Positions 36,801-46,700 of a stretch of DNA of 64,000 nt are shown here, in pieces; position 1 is the stretch's first letter; each line of letters starts with the position of its first letter. Source of the DNA: Chrysaora quinquecirrha (Eukaryota; Cnidaria; Scyphozoa; Semaeostomeae; Pelagiidae); contig JACTAT010000014.1 of assembly GCA_014526335.1 (NCBI GenBank), forward strand, positions 1,311,250 through 1,375,249, written 5' to 3'. A program made the translations under genes and the position numbers. The notes under the pieces were generated by a model. The model saw nothing but the letters and a program-made list of their open reading frames with translations. It searched no databases and was not told the origin of the DNA.

Positions 36801-39800
36801 TTGCTTATAAACCGGTTTTGTTTTTAGAAGGTGTACTCTGCTATAAGTGAGATTTTTGGACCTGACAAGTTTCCATCTCAAAATTTTCTTACCTGGTTTT
36901 TACACAGATCTTCCCATTCCAGGTTCATAAGATGATTTGCGATTTTAACAGAAAGGATATTACTGTTTGGGGCAATGTGAAAGCAAAAACCACGGAAAAG
37001 TTATATAAATTAGTAAGCATACTTTTGAATTTACACTAGTCCTATTTACTTGCAATTGGCTAGCAATTTTACTTACAGGTGGCTTGCATGCAAGGATTCC
37101 ACAGGTAAAGGATCGTCAAATTTGATCATGAACTTCTCGGCTCTTTTGATGATCATGCTAGCAAGAACTGGTCAGGGGCGGACTGGCAGGGATGCTAGGT
37201 TGCGATTGCAACCCGGGCCTTCGCATATAGGGTCTTTGCTTGTTATAGGCCTATAGAGTCTTTAACAAATTGTTTCTGTTGTTTCTTGAGCAAATCTCTT
37301 CGATTTCTTGGGATTTCGAAGAGATTTGGACTGGTTTCGCTCAGTATGAAAACAGTTGGAAATGACAGAAATTGTTTCTCAATGCAGATAATTGGAAAGA
37401 AGTAAAAATAAAAAGATAATCTGCTTATGCGCAAGAAAATATGGAAGCAAGAAAATATAGAAATGCGAAAATATGTATTAAAGGGAGACGATTTTGCCAT
37501 CGAAATATCCCAAATAAGAAAAGAAGTATTAACATAAACAGTAGCCCTTGCCTTGAATTGATTTTTTACACAAGGGCTCGCTAGAAACAACTAACAAGAG
37601 AAATTGCTATAGTGAAAACAGGCCCCTTTTACTGGAAATAGCAACCCTTGAGATTCGCTGCCAGTCCGCCTCTGGAACTGGTTCATAAAGTTTTTGTCTC
37701 GCATGCCCAATTATCGGATTAAAGTAGAGGACAAAGATGTAATTTTTAAGACCCTTGACACTTTAAGTTCGCTCCATGCAAGTCGCCTGTAGCACTATTG
37801 TAAACCGTCCTTCAGAAACTCGTGCGACGTCACGTTTTCTCTAGTATTGAAATCTTAACAGCAAAACCCTTTAAATTGATAGTCCGTCGGCCTTCATAGA
37901 ATTATCTTTTTGTACATGTTATGCTTCTTGACTGACTATTGCCAAACTGCACCATCAGAGGGTAATGTGTAAGATCGAGACAATTGAAAAAACATCTGGG
38001 GCACAGCTTAAGAATACTTGTGAAGTGATAAGCTGTGTTTTGGAGCCCTATTTTTTCTGCTACTTCGACTGAAATTTTCGAGCCCAGCTTTTTGTCACAA
38101 GAGCTCATTAGGATCTCAACGGTACAGTGTGCAGGACTCTGGCCAAACGGTCAAACATTGCTAATAAAGCAAATTTCAAATGTTTGAAGAGCAATGTTTG
38201 ATCGTTTTGTACGAAATTCCCTAGTCAAATGCAATGTCTGACAATTTAGCCACATTAAAAAACATTGCTTGTCAAACCTTTTATCTTGATAAAGGCATAA
38301 AATATTTTGAAGCTTCATTGAGCGTATTCAGCTCATCAAGCAGTGTTTCATGACGTGGCGAAACGGTCAAACATTGCTTATAAAGCAAATTTCAAATGTT
38401 TGAAGAGCAATGTTTGATCGTTTGGTACGGAATTCGCTTTTCAAATTCCATGTTTAACCATTTAGCCACCTCACAAAGCATTGCTTGTCTAACAATTTTG
38501 CTTGATAAAAGCATAAAATATTTTTGAAGTTTTCAAAATCATCACTGAGCAGATTCAGCTCGTCAAGCAGTGTTTTATGACGTGGCCAAACAATCAAACA
38601 TTGCTTGTAAAGCAAATTTCGAATGTTTGACGAGCATTGTTTGATCGTTTTGTACGAAATCCCTTGTCATATGCAATTTTGACAATTTAGCCACCTTAAA
38701 AACATTGCTCGTCAAACGGTTTATCTTGAAGTATAAAATATTATTGATGTTTTCAAAAGCATTGTTGGGTGAATTCAACTCGTCAAGCAGTGTTTCGTGA
38801 CGTGGCAAAACGGTCAAACATTGCTTGTAAAGCAATTTTAAATGTTTGATGAGCAATGTTTTATAGTTTGTTCGGAGCCAAAGAGTTATTCAAAACAAGA
38901 AAACCGGCGAATTCATGAAAGCATATCCTGCTCTGAAAATTTCATTCAATAGCTTAGTTCAATACATGTTCTCAGGAATAATACCTTCAGCGTAATAAAT
39001 TAAACAGTCGAGATCACTTTTTATCGTTTCAGGATCCAGATATACCACTTCTATTTTCATTCAAAAGATGTATCATTTTGCTAATCGCCTTTTACACTGG
39101 CTTTCTACCATTTCTTCCAATAAAAGAGAGTTACTTAGAAGTCATCATGCCTTCGCCTTTCTTAAGGTACGTAAGAATCTAGGTGTACTATCACTACTGA
39201 TTTTAACCATCTGGAAAAATTAACGAATTTGTATGCTTTGTACCAGAGCGGACAGGGGCTCTATAAGGAAATTTTATCTCGGACCCCGTCAGCTTTTGGT
39301 TTAAATGTTTTTGAACACAGGAACAGCATGAAGAAATTTCTGTTTTCCTTTTAAAAATAGATAAGATTCTATTTCTTAGTTGACTATACGAATAGTTTTT
39401 GTTGTTTTTTGTAATAAAAAGTTCTATTAGAAGAAAAGTGGTAATGAAATATTATACAGCAAAACTGTATTCAACCTAAAGTACACGAATACGCACGAAG
39501 AGTGATCGGCAAGGACAATTCCTGGTCCCAAAAATACACAGAATATTTCAAATTAAAAAAGTTTTTGCAAAACTTTGATTGCCTACTTGTAAGTAACTTT
39601 TCAAGTTTTGCTTGGGCCCCTAGCTCGCGAGCCATTAAGTGTTGCTCTACCCTCAACCGCCCTCAACATAAATCCATTACGCCACCAGGAAATCTGTAGC
39701 TCTTTAAACGCTGGCCTGCACGTAATCTTCTTGTAGCTTTGGCACTCCTCATTTATTCCCAATAAATCAAGATTGGATATTTGAAAAGAATCTTATTGAT

Positions 39801-40804
39801 ATTACTTATAGGGGAAGATTTATAGCCAAGTCAAGCAAAGTTCCGAATTTACACTGAACACTTCAGTTCTGCTTAAATCTAGGGGGTAGGGGTGTTGTTG
39901 ATAACAACGATAGAGATGAAAGATAATACAGTAGTAGAGGTACACGACTTGTCATATTCATGCCTGTGGCCTCCATTAATCGAGTATTTATTGTATTTTA
40001 TCTGATATTTTAATTTTTTTTTCTTTCCAGATGGAAAGACTTGATGTCAGGAAGATTACAGCGATTTATGGTTCGGACAATAGATTTGTAAGTCGTAGTT
40101 TGATTTTCACATTGTGACTATCCATTTGATGCCTGGTTTAACTACATGAAACTCACAGGTTAACTAAGCGATACCTCCGCCTTGGCTGTGACGCTACCGT
40201 AGCTGGGGCTCGAACCCCGACCTCGCTGAGCTTCTGACTACAAGAGTCAATGGAAACAGCGATGTCAACGATAGCTAGAAAGTATTCCAAAACTTAACTA
40301 AGTAACCTGTAATACTGCTTGCTAAATGCATCAAGATCAGGGTGAAGTGAAAAGACAGCTAATAACCAGAGATGTTTCTCGTTTGGAAGTACAAAACTAT
40401 GGAATAGCCCCTCAGCCGGTTTTGCAGAATCTCAAAAAATCACCAGGATTGGCATCTGTTTTGTACACTTACCACTGTACCTTTGGTGGCTAAGATAACT
40501 CGGCCTAATAGAGAGGGTGGCTTATTTTGAATCGGCGCTTGAAAGAGTGGGTCTTCATAAGGGGGCTTATAAGGGACAGGGGGCTTGATAGAGCTTTACT
40601 GTAACCCCTAGGGAGCTACTGTTGACGAAAAGTTTTACCCTTGTGCGAAAGAGGACAGGCAACCTTTTACTAATGTTGAAACCTATTTTCTTTTTAGATT
40701 GGTTTCGTTTCCTACTTCTTTTGAACCTACATGTTTTCTTGATTTGTTGTAGTTTCTTCATGAACTCTTGGTTATTCAAGCATTTAGAAAAACGAGGGAT
40801 CCAG
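30837..40804 (+). CDS. GDPD1: GDPD1/GDPD3-like glycerophosphodiester phosphodiesterase
   Basis: Ten exons: 30837-30972, 31320-31362, 32647-32707, 34387-34461, 34713-34758, 35341-35462, 36923-37012, 39033-39166, 40031-40087 and 40753-40804. All have GT-AG borders and compatible phases. The N-terminus is a hydrophobic segment (residues about 2-24) followed by HISHRGGAGENLENT. Catalytic motifs are the H and R of SHRGG, E and D of MIELDV, and H of VVVSHDNN. Later motifs DVFEEFPKLPINLDIK and ITVWGN fit GDPD1 (GDE4), and a second hydrophobic stretch (ILLIAFYTGFLPFLPI) lies in exon 8. In mammals these membrane enzymes cleave lysophospholipids (lysophospholipase D); the same role here is inferred. 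The family's last 40 or so residues are missing after KHLEKRGIQ. Reading through the last donor adds 20 hydrophobic codons to a TGA at 40865-40867. GDPD3 is an equally possible ortholog. Confidence 0.88.
31085..31218. mobile_element. Family A 134-bp MITE in GDPD intron 1
   Basis: Begins CGAGGGGCAACTCACTCC and ends GAAATGCCCCTCG; reverse orientation of 3099-3232 with the same length. The interior has GAAATCCCTTGGAAGTCC and ATCTCGTAC words. Confidence 0.75.
31932..32115. mobile_element. Hairpin MITE with about 36-bp arms
   Basis: ATGAATAGTATAACCAGAAG at the left is inverted as CTTCTGGTTATACTATTCAT at the right, with further pairing (CTTAAACATTAT / ATAATGTTTAAG). Lies in GDPD intron 2. Confidence 0.75.
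32270..32589. mobile_element. Element W8: iterated GGGTTTTC words
   Basis: Ends TGAGGGGGGCTTTGGG and CCCCAAAGCCCCCCTCA are near-perfect inverted repeats. The interior repeats GGGTTTTCGGGTTTTCC, GGTTTTTGGG, GGTTTTGGG, TCAGGTTTTAAACC, GGGTTTCCAGG and GGGTTTTCTGGTTTT. Lies in GDPD intron 2. Confidence 0.75.
32905..33272. mobile_element. Family E element with about 90-bp inverted arms
   Basis: Left arm ATTGCGATAAACAGCGG, GGGCATGCTTAAAAGC, CTGACACTCCTCGGAG, CGTCAGAAACAGACC; the right arm is its inverse ending ATGCCCGAAAATTCGCAAT. The interior holds several CCAATCA words. Related copies at 51913, 56356 and 63108. Confidence 0.8.
33868..34303. mobile_element. Element W7: iterated AAAACCG words
   Basis: Interior repeats AAACCGTAAGACCG, AAAAACCGTAAAAGCG, AAAACCGCAAAACCGCG and AAAACCGTG, with weak inverted ends (AATAAGGAGGGGGTATTTGGG against its diverged complement CCCAGACAACCCCTCAATAA). 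GDPD intron 3. Confidence 0.55.
34516..34600. repeat. ATTCGTAT word cluster next to GGGATCGTCTCC end
   Basis: GGGATCGTCTCCAATT is followed by ATTCGTATCAAATTCGTATG, AAATTCGTATTATT and the inverted TATACGAT twice. This end matches the element at 17812. The right border is not found. Confidence 0.5.
35631..36128. mobile_element. Family D element, AAGCAAC subtype (copy D2)
   Basis: Ends ACACGCAGTTTTTTTTTATA and TATAAAAAAGCTGCGTGT. All eight word sites read TAAGCAAC or GTTGCTTA, including paired sites AGTTGCTTAGTAGTTGCTTA and GGTTGCTTATAAGTGG. The layout parallels D6 at 49364, where the sites read GTTCCTTA. GDPD intron 6. Confidence 0.85.
37173..37674. mobile_element. hAT-type non-autonomous element with 8-bp target-site duplication
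   Basis: Left end CAGGGGCGGACTGGCAG and right end CTGCCAGTCCGCCTCTG are inverted. They are flanked by the direct repeat GAACTGGT at 37165-37172 and 37675-37682. CAGGGGCGG ends and 8-bp duplications are typical of hAT elements. No transposase frame. GDPD intron 7. Confidence 0.88.
38138..38880. repeat. Four tandem family B units of 215-225 bp
   Basis: GGC(C/G)AAACxGTCAAACATTGC or a variant recurs near 38143, 38357, 38584 and 38804. Each is followed by AGCAATGTTTGATCGTTT (or variant), a FIxCATAAAATATT-coding spacer and CTCATCAAGCAGTGTTT. A 93-codon - strand frame is incidental. GDPD intron 7. Confidence 0.8.
40155..40262 (-). mobile_element. tRNA-derived SINE-like copy
   Basis: On the - strand it has GTCGGGGTTCGAGCCCC (B box-like) and TACGGTAGCGTCACAGCC, shared with the + strand copy at 53272-53415. 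GDPD intron 9. Confidence 0.6.
40496..40612. repeat. GGGGGCTTAT word block
   Basis: GAGGGTGGCTTATTTTG, AAGGGGGCTTATAAGGGAC and AGGGGGCTTGATAGAGC occur together, ending with ACTGTAACCCC. It may be a small relative of the AATAAGCCCC element at 45553. Confidence 0.4.
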
Positions 40805-40867
40805 GTATGGCTTCTTTTTATAATTAGCTTTAAATTTCTTACTCATTTGGTATTTGTGATTAATTGA

Positions 40868-42037
40868 GGGAGCTTAATGGAGCTTCCGAAGCTTGTCTTA
40901 ACCAACGCCATCATGCAAATATTTTGTACTGCCAGTAGACCTGAAAGATTTATCAGTCTCTGTTGTTGCAACAGAAAGGCAATGTAGTAAAGAAGGCGTC
41001 GGGAGAAGGCAATAGATATACACGGTGAATGCCAAGTGAATACTACCCAACTTTTCCCCCAGGGTGAATAGGCCTCTACGTGAAACTTCGCTGTCCATAT
41101 TCGACCCTTGTATCGACCTTTTCAGTTCGTAATTTGATTGGCTGCTGGAACAAAAGAATCGATTAAGTGACTTCACGATGTCATCAAAACATCACACCGA
41201 AATAGGCCGAAAACCATGTGAAAAACATGTTTTAAAACCCAAAGAATGATGCTTCATACGGTATTGTGTCTTTCCTGAAAGTTATCAAGGAAATTCTTCG
41301 CATCTTCATTGCTTAGAACATCTGCTTTCAGAACTACATCGTTTTTTTTGCCTTGGCCAAAATTACTAGTATTTTAGCCGATTTCCATGGCCGGTACCAG
41401 GGCCCAGATCGATTGACCGAGATTTGACAGTGAGATTCGAGCAATTTCGGTTAGGGCCAGGAGACGAGGGATTTTAATCTTGAATATAACTATCTTGTTT
41501 TCCCGTGTTTACTGCTGTTCGCATTTTGGTGACAACTTCGTGTTGGCTGTTTTCACGTTCTTGTTAAACATTAAAAACCAAACTGTTGTATTGTTGTGAC
41601 AACAATTTTCAAAACTGTATCGAAACCAGGCTAGAAAAGTTGACCATGTAAACACTGGCTAGCCAGTGTGGGGCTACTCTTAGGTGCCTAATTGCTGCAG
41701 GGGTAGGAATAGGCAGGGGGTTGGAACTACCTTCAGGATCTAATTAGCGGGGGGTCAGAATAAACGGGGTGTTGGACTTTGTTTGACAAACTTTGTATGG
41801 AAACTGCTGAAACGTAAAGCGAGGGGCCCTATGAAGCCTATAGGCTATGGCAATCCATAGTTCTAACAAACAAATTGAGTGTACAAGTGAAATTTCACAC
41901 CAAGAACGTCAAAGTAAGTTTAGTAAAATAGTTCAACGTCAATATTAATGCAAAACTGATAAGCGGGGGGTCCTAATAAGAGCGGGGGTTGGAAATTTTA
42001 AAAAATCAATTGGCGGGGACGGCAATATCACACAACT
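40868..42037. other. Intergenic, with GGGGG/AATTAGCGGGGG words at 41664-42020
   Basis: I searched by eye for the missing GDPD C-terminal exon (WVLNE, ATGVMTDYP-like) here and on to 43785 and did not find it. Words AATTAGCGGGGGGTCAGAAT, AATAAACGGGGTG and ATAAGCGGGGGGTCC recur near 41740-41990, possibly a degenerate word-type element. Confidence 0.45.
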
Positions 42038-42410
42038 TACACTCTTTTTTTATAAGAACCAGGAAATTTTGATCGAGGCTGGCTGTTCTTAAATTTTTGC
42101 CGTTTTTGAGCCTGAAATGTTCTTAATCTGTTCTTAACTCCCTGGTTAGTTAGACATCTATACTTTTCAATGATTGCCTTGGGTGGTACTAGGTTTGTGT
42201 GAAAATGCAGCATTCTTGTCTATTTCTTTGTTTGCTTGCTTTTTACATTCATTCTGATTGTCTTACTTTCATATTCAGCTGATATTCTTAGGGCTTATGA
42301 AAAGGCCAGCCTCAGCTTGTTCTTATTTTGTTCTTAAAATCTGGGCAAAATCCAGGCTCGTGTTCTTATAAAATTGTTTCCTATGACCCGAGATCACAAA
42401 AAAGAGTGTA
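42038..42410. mobile_element. Family D element, AAGAAC subtype (copy D3)
   Basis: Ends TACACTCTTTTTTTATAAG and AAAAAAGAGTGTA. Seven sites read TAAGAAC or GTTCTTA (for example TGTTCTTAATCTGTTCTTAA, TTGTTCTTATTTTGTTCTTA). The word length differs from the seven-base words of the other subtypes. Confidence 0.8.
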
Positions 42411-42591
42411 TCGCTGTTTTTAGAACATGATATATTTAATTGTCGATTTTTATGGTTATAGTTGATGTATATCATATATGTATTTGCTAGGTCAAAAACA
42501 GGATTTTTATGGTTATAATCGAGTCCAATTGACGCGAAATTTTTTTCGACCGGCGCTATTATTTCTTACCCATCGCACTCGTACCTTAAGC

Positions 42592-42866
42592 TGTGGCTAA
42601 ACTAGGAGACATGTCGTGCGCGACATTGTATTAAGCGTGTCTCCAAGAGTGGCTAAACATGCGAGTGACAAGCGAGCAACATGTCCCCCGGTCGCGGAAA
42701 CAAGAATATTTCCATTGTCTACCAGAAACATTTGCGTGTCTCTCGCTACAAATTTTGCTGCGGGCTGCAAAGTTTCCGAGGTGGCTAAACTGGGAAACAT
42801 CGAGTGGGCATGTCACGCGTGACAATGTCGCGCACGACATGTCTCCTAGCTCAGCCAAGCTTTTAG
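42592..42866. mobile_element. Family C MITE, best-preserved copy
   Basis: Left arm GTGGCTAAACTAGGAGACAT then GTCGTGCGCGACATTG; the right arm is the inverse, CAATGTCGCGCACGACATG then TCTCCTAGCTCAGCC. Interior GTGGCTAAACATGCGAGTG and ACATTTGCGTGTCTCTCGC. Confidence 0.85.
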
Positions 42867-42927
42867 TATCCTACAATTCATTTGTAGGCTGTGACAAGGG
42901 AGAGAAATATGACACTGTGAGGATGTA

Positions 42928-43078
42928 TCTCTTCACAAGTCTCGTACACCTTGACGTTAAATCTTCATAAATCCTAGAAATCTTTTGAATGTGAATCCTA
43001 TAAATTTCTCTAAAACAGACAAAGATACAAGTCCAATGAATCTCGTAGGCCTAGAGTTGATACACCCCTCGAGGCACT
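42928..43078. mobile_element. Family A related copy
   Basis: Contains TCTCGTACACCTT, AATCCTAGAAATC, AATCTCGTAGG and ends in ACACCCCTCG. It is more diverged than the two 134-bp copies, and the left end is unclear. Confidence 0.5.
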
Positions 43079-43785
43079 GTACTCTCAACAGAACGAAACA
43101 ACAACTACTAAGAAACAAAAACTACTCAATGATAAGATGCAGACTCACTACATAAGTCCCACTACCTTGCTCGATGCTGTTGTTGCTGTTTTCTAGAATC
43201 GCTCGGTGTGGGACGTATGGCCTTACAGCTCTGTTGGAGTGACAAATCAAAATAAGGGGAGCGTTAACTAGATACTCGTGTCGCGAATCTAGATAAGATG
43301 TACATATATCGAATGTAACCGAATTAACGTTGGACCTTGAATAATTGCCTGACAGTTACTAAGGGTTCGAAATGAATCGCAAAGTTTTGTGATATGTGTT
43401 TCATTTCCCAAACTTGTGTCTTCTAGCTACTTTTAACTAACTATTGACTACTAGTAGCTACGAGTTTCATTTGATTTAAGGTTAAAACTTCCTGGTTTTG
43501 TTCGTTTTTTAAATGTCTATTGCGTCTGTCTTTACTGACTATGAAAATTTCATGCAATTGAGGATTTTCTGTTGCTGGGATAAGTTACAACAAGGTAAAT
43601 TTCCATAACAAAAAATTACAAAAACATATATATTTTCCCCTTCTATCATGCAAATTACTAAACTCGTTTTTTAATGGCATGAGATTTTTAGCTACTTTGT
43701 AGATGTTTACGGAAGCATGTAGTGCATAATGTAGCATCACTTGCATGTGAGCTGTGCTGCCTAATTTTGCACGTTTAGACCAGAC

Positions 43786-46700
43786 ATGAAGCTGCAAAAA
43801 CCAGAAGAAGCTGAACTAACACTAACTGTCGACGAAAAGAAAGATACAGAACAACACGAGAAAAAGCCAAGTGCATTCGGCACTAGAAGACAGAAAATGG
43901 TATTAATTTCAATTGCATTGTACTGGTTTACTGTCAGTTGTGCATATTCAATGATCGCACCGTTCTTCCCAGGCGAGGTAAGGGATTTATAGATATTGTA
44001 TACTACTTCAGGTGTATCGAGTCAAAGTCCACATAATTTTGTTGCTATGTTTATTGTTTCTCAAGCACCGAAAGCTGAATTTTTCTTTCTTGTGATTACA
44101 CTCTTTTTTTTTATATAAGAAACTAAGATTTTTGGTCAGTACTCAAAGTTTCTTAGTTTTGGGATAAATTTGGTATTGAAAGTTTCTTAGCAGTTTCTTA
44201 GAATCAAAACTTTTAAGTGACAAAACGGGCAATTGACCCTTAAATTCTACAAATAGAAGAAGGAATACAATTCACGTTTACATCAGCTGTTTTTTCTGTC
44301 AAAATAGACACTTATGGTGCAACAGAAGTTTGTTTTCTCGATGCTTTATTTCTAATTCTAAAGATTCTTGAGACCTGCGAGTTTCTTACCATTTTTGGTC
44401 GAGTACTGAAAGTTTCTTAACCAATATTGATCTCAGTACTGAGTTTCTTATAAATGGGTTTCTTAAAAAAAAAATGAGTGTATCCACGCTAGCGAATCTA
44501 TACGCACTACTGTGATGGATAAGCACTACTGTGATGGGTTATAAGTATTATGCTTGATGTGGTGGGATTTTGCTTTGATTTCGTATCCAAAACAGTACGC
44601 AAAAACACGACCACCTCAACATAATAACCCACCACATTAAGAATAATAACCCACCACAGTAGTGCTTATCCGCCAATGTACGCAAAACACCACCACATCA
44701 AGCATAAAAACCTACCACATCAAGCATGATAACCCACCACAGTAGTGCTTTTCCACCACAGTAAGCAAAAAACACCACCACATTACGCAAAATATACCAC
44801 CACAGCAGTGCGTATAGATTCGCTAGCGTGTTGTCGATTACTTGCTAATAACATACGGTAAAACTTCATGTAAATTCACCTTTCTTTTAGACGCCCCCTT
44901 CGAATCAACGCCCCTCGAAATCTTTGAGACATTTTTAAACGCTGTGCCGCGTTTTTTAAGACGCCTTCTTTGCTGAAGAAGGCCGTTTATTTGTGAAATA
45001 GAGGAACATAAGGTATATATTCAAGTACAGTGGAACTTTCATTAATGAAACACTCTACACAACGGGAACCTCTGAAAAAGGACAAATGCTATCATCCTAA
45101 AGGTCGTTTCTTTGCAAAAAACCAACCCTCGTACAGCGGACACCTCTCTACACCGACAATAAAATTGGTCCCACAGGTGTCCGTTATATGGAGGTTTCAA
45201 TGTATCCAGAAACTTTTGGGAGGGGGTTGTATGAACTATTTTTTGGTATTCATATGATAATGAGACATTTTGAAAAGTCAAGCCATAATAGGAGTAGAAT
45301 ATACTACTCAGTTAAACGTTTTAGACCATATCTCTGTCAACTTTGCTGTTAGTTTCCGTGAAAAGTATTGGCGAAACATACGCTGCTGAAGTGCCCATGT
45401 TTTTCTCACAGCAATGGCTTAATAAGAGTTTGTGTAACCATCTTCAGAACTGTAGCGGGTCCCGATTTTGACTCCTGCATATGGCTTCCTAGTAGAGTAG
45501 AGATCTTATCAAGGATTAATGAACTCAGGCAAAGAAATAATGCTGATACCGTAAATCCTCGAATTAGCCCCCCCTCGAATAAGCCCCCTCGAATTAGCCC
45601 CCTTGAATTAGCCCCCTCGAATAAGCCCCTCGAATTAGCCCCCTTGAATTAGCCCCCTCGAATTAGCCCCCTTGAATTAGCCCCCTCGAATAAGCCCCTC
45701 GAATTAGCCCCCCTTGAATTAGCCCCTCGAATAAGCCCCTCGAATTAGCCCCCCTCGAATAAGCCCCATCCTCGAATAGTCCCCCAACCTGACATGTTCG
45801 TGTTAGCCTTTGGGGTTCATAATGGTTCTTTTATCGACTAATGACTGATAAATGTAGTCGCAAAGTCGATGATAAATCATGCTTTTGTGAATAATTTTAT
45901 AAGCCCCCACATCGAATAAGCCCCCCTCCGAAATAGTGAAAAATAATTAAGCCCCCCAGGGGGCTAATTCGAAGATTCATGGTAAGTGCTTTCCCTCCTG
46001 TTGATATTAGGATATATTGCAGTCAAGCATGTAAAACTTTTCTCTTCCAGGCCAAGACCAGAGGTTCAAGCGCAATAATTACTGGACTCATCTTTGTAGC
46101 ATTTCCTCTTACTCTTTTCATTTTCTCTCCTGTCGTTGGAATTGTGGTAAGAACAGATTTTATAAGATTTAATTTTTTGGGAGAGCATGCCCCCAGATTC
46201 ACTAGATACATATTATTTTGCTATAAATGTGCATGTGCCTCGAAACATACTTTTCGTATTGCCTATTTTTTCTACCCTTCTGACCCCCCTTATCAGAGAG
46301 GACTAGGATGCGCCTGCAGGTTCTCGGGGGGGGGGAGGCTTCAGGTCCACATTAGCAATGATTTAGTGACATCGATAACTGTAACTATCGTGGAACCAGA
46401 GGTGATTTCTAAAAATATTAACATGGGGCTCAAGTTGTGACGTCATAAGAGAGGGTTGTGGCTCCTTGTGACCACACCCTTATTTTGATCAATTAGAATA
46501 TGACAACCAATCAGTGCTTAATCAACCAAATTGTGTAAGCAGTAATTACAAAAACCTTAATAACCATAAAAATAGGGGAAGCAAAATAATTGTATTAAGA
46601 ATGTAATTACGGGATGGCATGTTTGCTGTGTTGTGCTAACCAAAGCAAATGGCTTTATTTCTCCCTATTTTACAAACTCATTTACCGACCAGTTTCCGAA

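Noticed and set aside
38575..38856. 93-codon - strand frame
   Set aside because: It is the translation of tandem family B repeat units.
45368..45652. 94-codon + strand frame ending in proline-rich repeats
   Set aside because: Its second half is the GAATTAGCCCC word array of element W5.
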